NCBI RefSeq assembly: GCF_001425685.1
Contig: NZ_LMCY01000004.1
Location: forward strand, 62,541 to 126,540
Direction: 5' to 3'
Origin: Massilia sp. Root335
Lineage (GTDB): Bacteria; Pseudomonadota; Gammaproteobacteria; Burkholderiales; Burkholderiaceae_D
DNA length: 64,000 bases
Positions 63,600 through 64,000 of this stretch are shown one piece after another. A model generated the notes under the pieces. That model searched no databases, was not told where the DNA came from, and was given only the letters and a program-made list of their open reading frames with translations. Each line of letters opens with the position of its first letter. The stretch's first letter is position 1. A program made the translations under genes and the position numbers.

Positions 63600-64000
63600 T
63601 ATCTGTTATTCCTATACATGGTTTATGAATGCATTCGTTTCCGAATGCGACGTTGCCCCGCATGCCGTGCTGACATCACGACCTGCGGTTTTCGCCGGTA
63701 CGGCCGGTTGTTCCGGCCGTACCGACGAATCCTGCGGAATTCGCCGTCCGGCGCCATTCCAGAAATCTTCCAAAAACCCGCACTGCGCAATCAAAGATAA
63801 TCATTTATATTCTTTAATCTGCGAGCATGTTATTTAAAACAATCTGAACAATCAATAGCAAATCCGGATTTTTTTTCGAAAAAATCATCCTGTTATTTTA
63901 CGTTTTCAAAGCGCGTAAATAACCCTGCCGATCAAGGCATCATTTATTCGAATACGCGATTTTTTTAATTCAAAAAATTACGGTAGATCGTTTTAATTTT
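63600..64000. other. AT-rich intergenic region to the window end
   Basis: About 400 bp without a convincing gene. At 63697-63723 an 11 bp perfect inverted repeat, GGTACGGCCGG/CCGGCCGTACC with loop TTGTT, has no T run and could be an operator or an mRNA hairpin. From about 63780 the composition changes sharply to AT-rich, with runs of T and A (for example around 63868-63886). This is the likely promoter area of precursor 8. Short frames here lack the GC-rich codon bias of real genes. Confidence 0.5.

Noticed and set aside
63612..63794. A 60-codon minus-strand frame upstream of precursor 8
   Set aside because: No ribosome site, no GG leader, no codon bias; it spans a palindrome and AT-rich DNA and looks like untranslated sequence.

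Overview
The window is GC-rich and tightly packed. Its gene content (TssK/E/F/G, CzcCBA with a CzcI-like protein, ModABC/ModE, ArgP/LysE, and arrays of double-glycine leader peptides) suggests a betaproteobacterium of the Oxalobacteraceae, most like Massilia. That placement is inference from gene content and codon bias. No rRNA, tRNA, transposase, prophage or CRISPR array was seen.

Layout. 1-4.3 kb: a T6SS VgrG followed by a serine-lipase-type effector that runs off the left edge. 4.5-14.3 kb: housekeeping and accessory genes (GST, DUF885 peptidase, MDR oxidoreductase, glutaminyl cyclase, nitronate monooxygenase, XdhC, LysE/ArgP pair, MerR regulator with a divergent membrane protein). 14.4-18.6 kb: a beta/gamma-crystallin protein, a REP-like palindrome, then modABC with divergent modE. 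18.7-22.7 kb: TIGR03118-type protein, membrane-inserted patatin, GFA-fold protein and a small secreted protein. 22.7-29.1 kb: part of a T6SS (tssK with a ketosynthase-like membrane protein, divergent from tssEFG). 29.1-35.9 kb: a MOSC fusion protein, then a czcCBA-type heavy-metal RND operon led by a czcI-like gene. 36.1-37.3 kb: a papain-like (C70) cysteine protease lipoprotein and a second lipoprotein, lower in GC.

37.3-63.6 kb is the striking part and reads as one system for making, modifying and exporting ribosomal peptides. Seven small genes (48.3-50.7 kb) each begin with a leader of exactly 26 residues ending in Gly-Gly; four share an Asn/Gln-rich core. An eighth GG-leader gene of another type lies at 63.2-63.6 kb. 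Around them are: an ABC exporter with an N-terminal C39 leader peptidase and two cyclic-nucleotide-type domains; an HlyD adaptor and a NodT/TolC-like outer-membrane factor; a parvulin/SurA-like isomerase; and two copies of a [tandem HlyC-like acyltransferase + SelO-like kinase-fold protein] module, all overlapping start to stop. A sigma-54 activator sits in the same operon, and two good -24/-12 promoters with a shared upstream 12-mer precede the precursor genes. A Ser/Thr kinase, a PP2C phosphatase, two FHA proteins (one carrying GAF and HD-GYP domains), a SUMF1-fold protein and two DUF4399 proteins complete the locus.

My reading is that precursors are made under sigma-54 control, tailored by the SelO-like and HlyC-like enzymes, cleaved after Gly-Gly by the C39 domain and exported through ABC-HlyD-NodT, with phospho-signalling tuning the process. 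The enzyme chemistry, the product and its function are not shown by the sequence. I do not recognise this combination as a described system.
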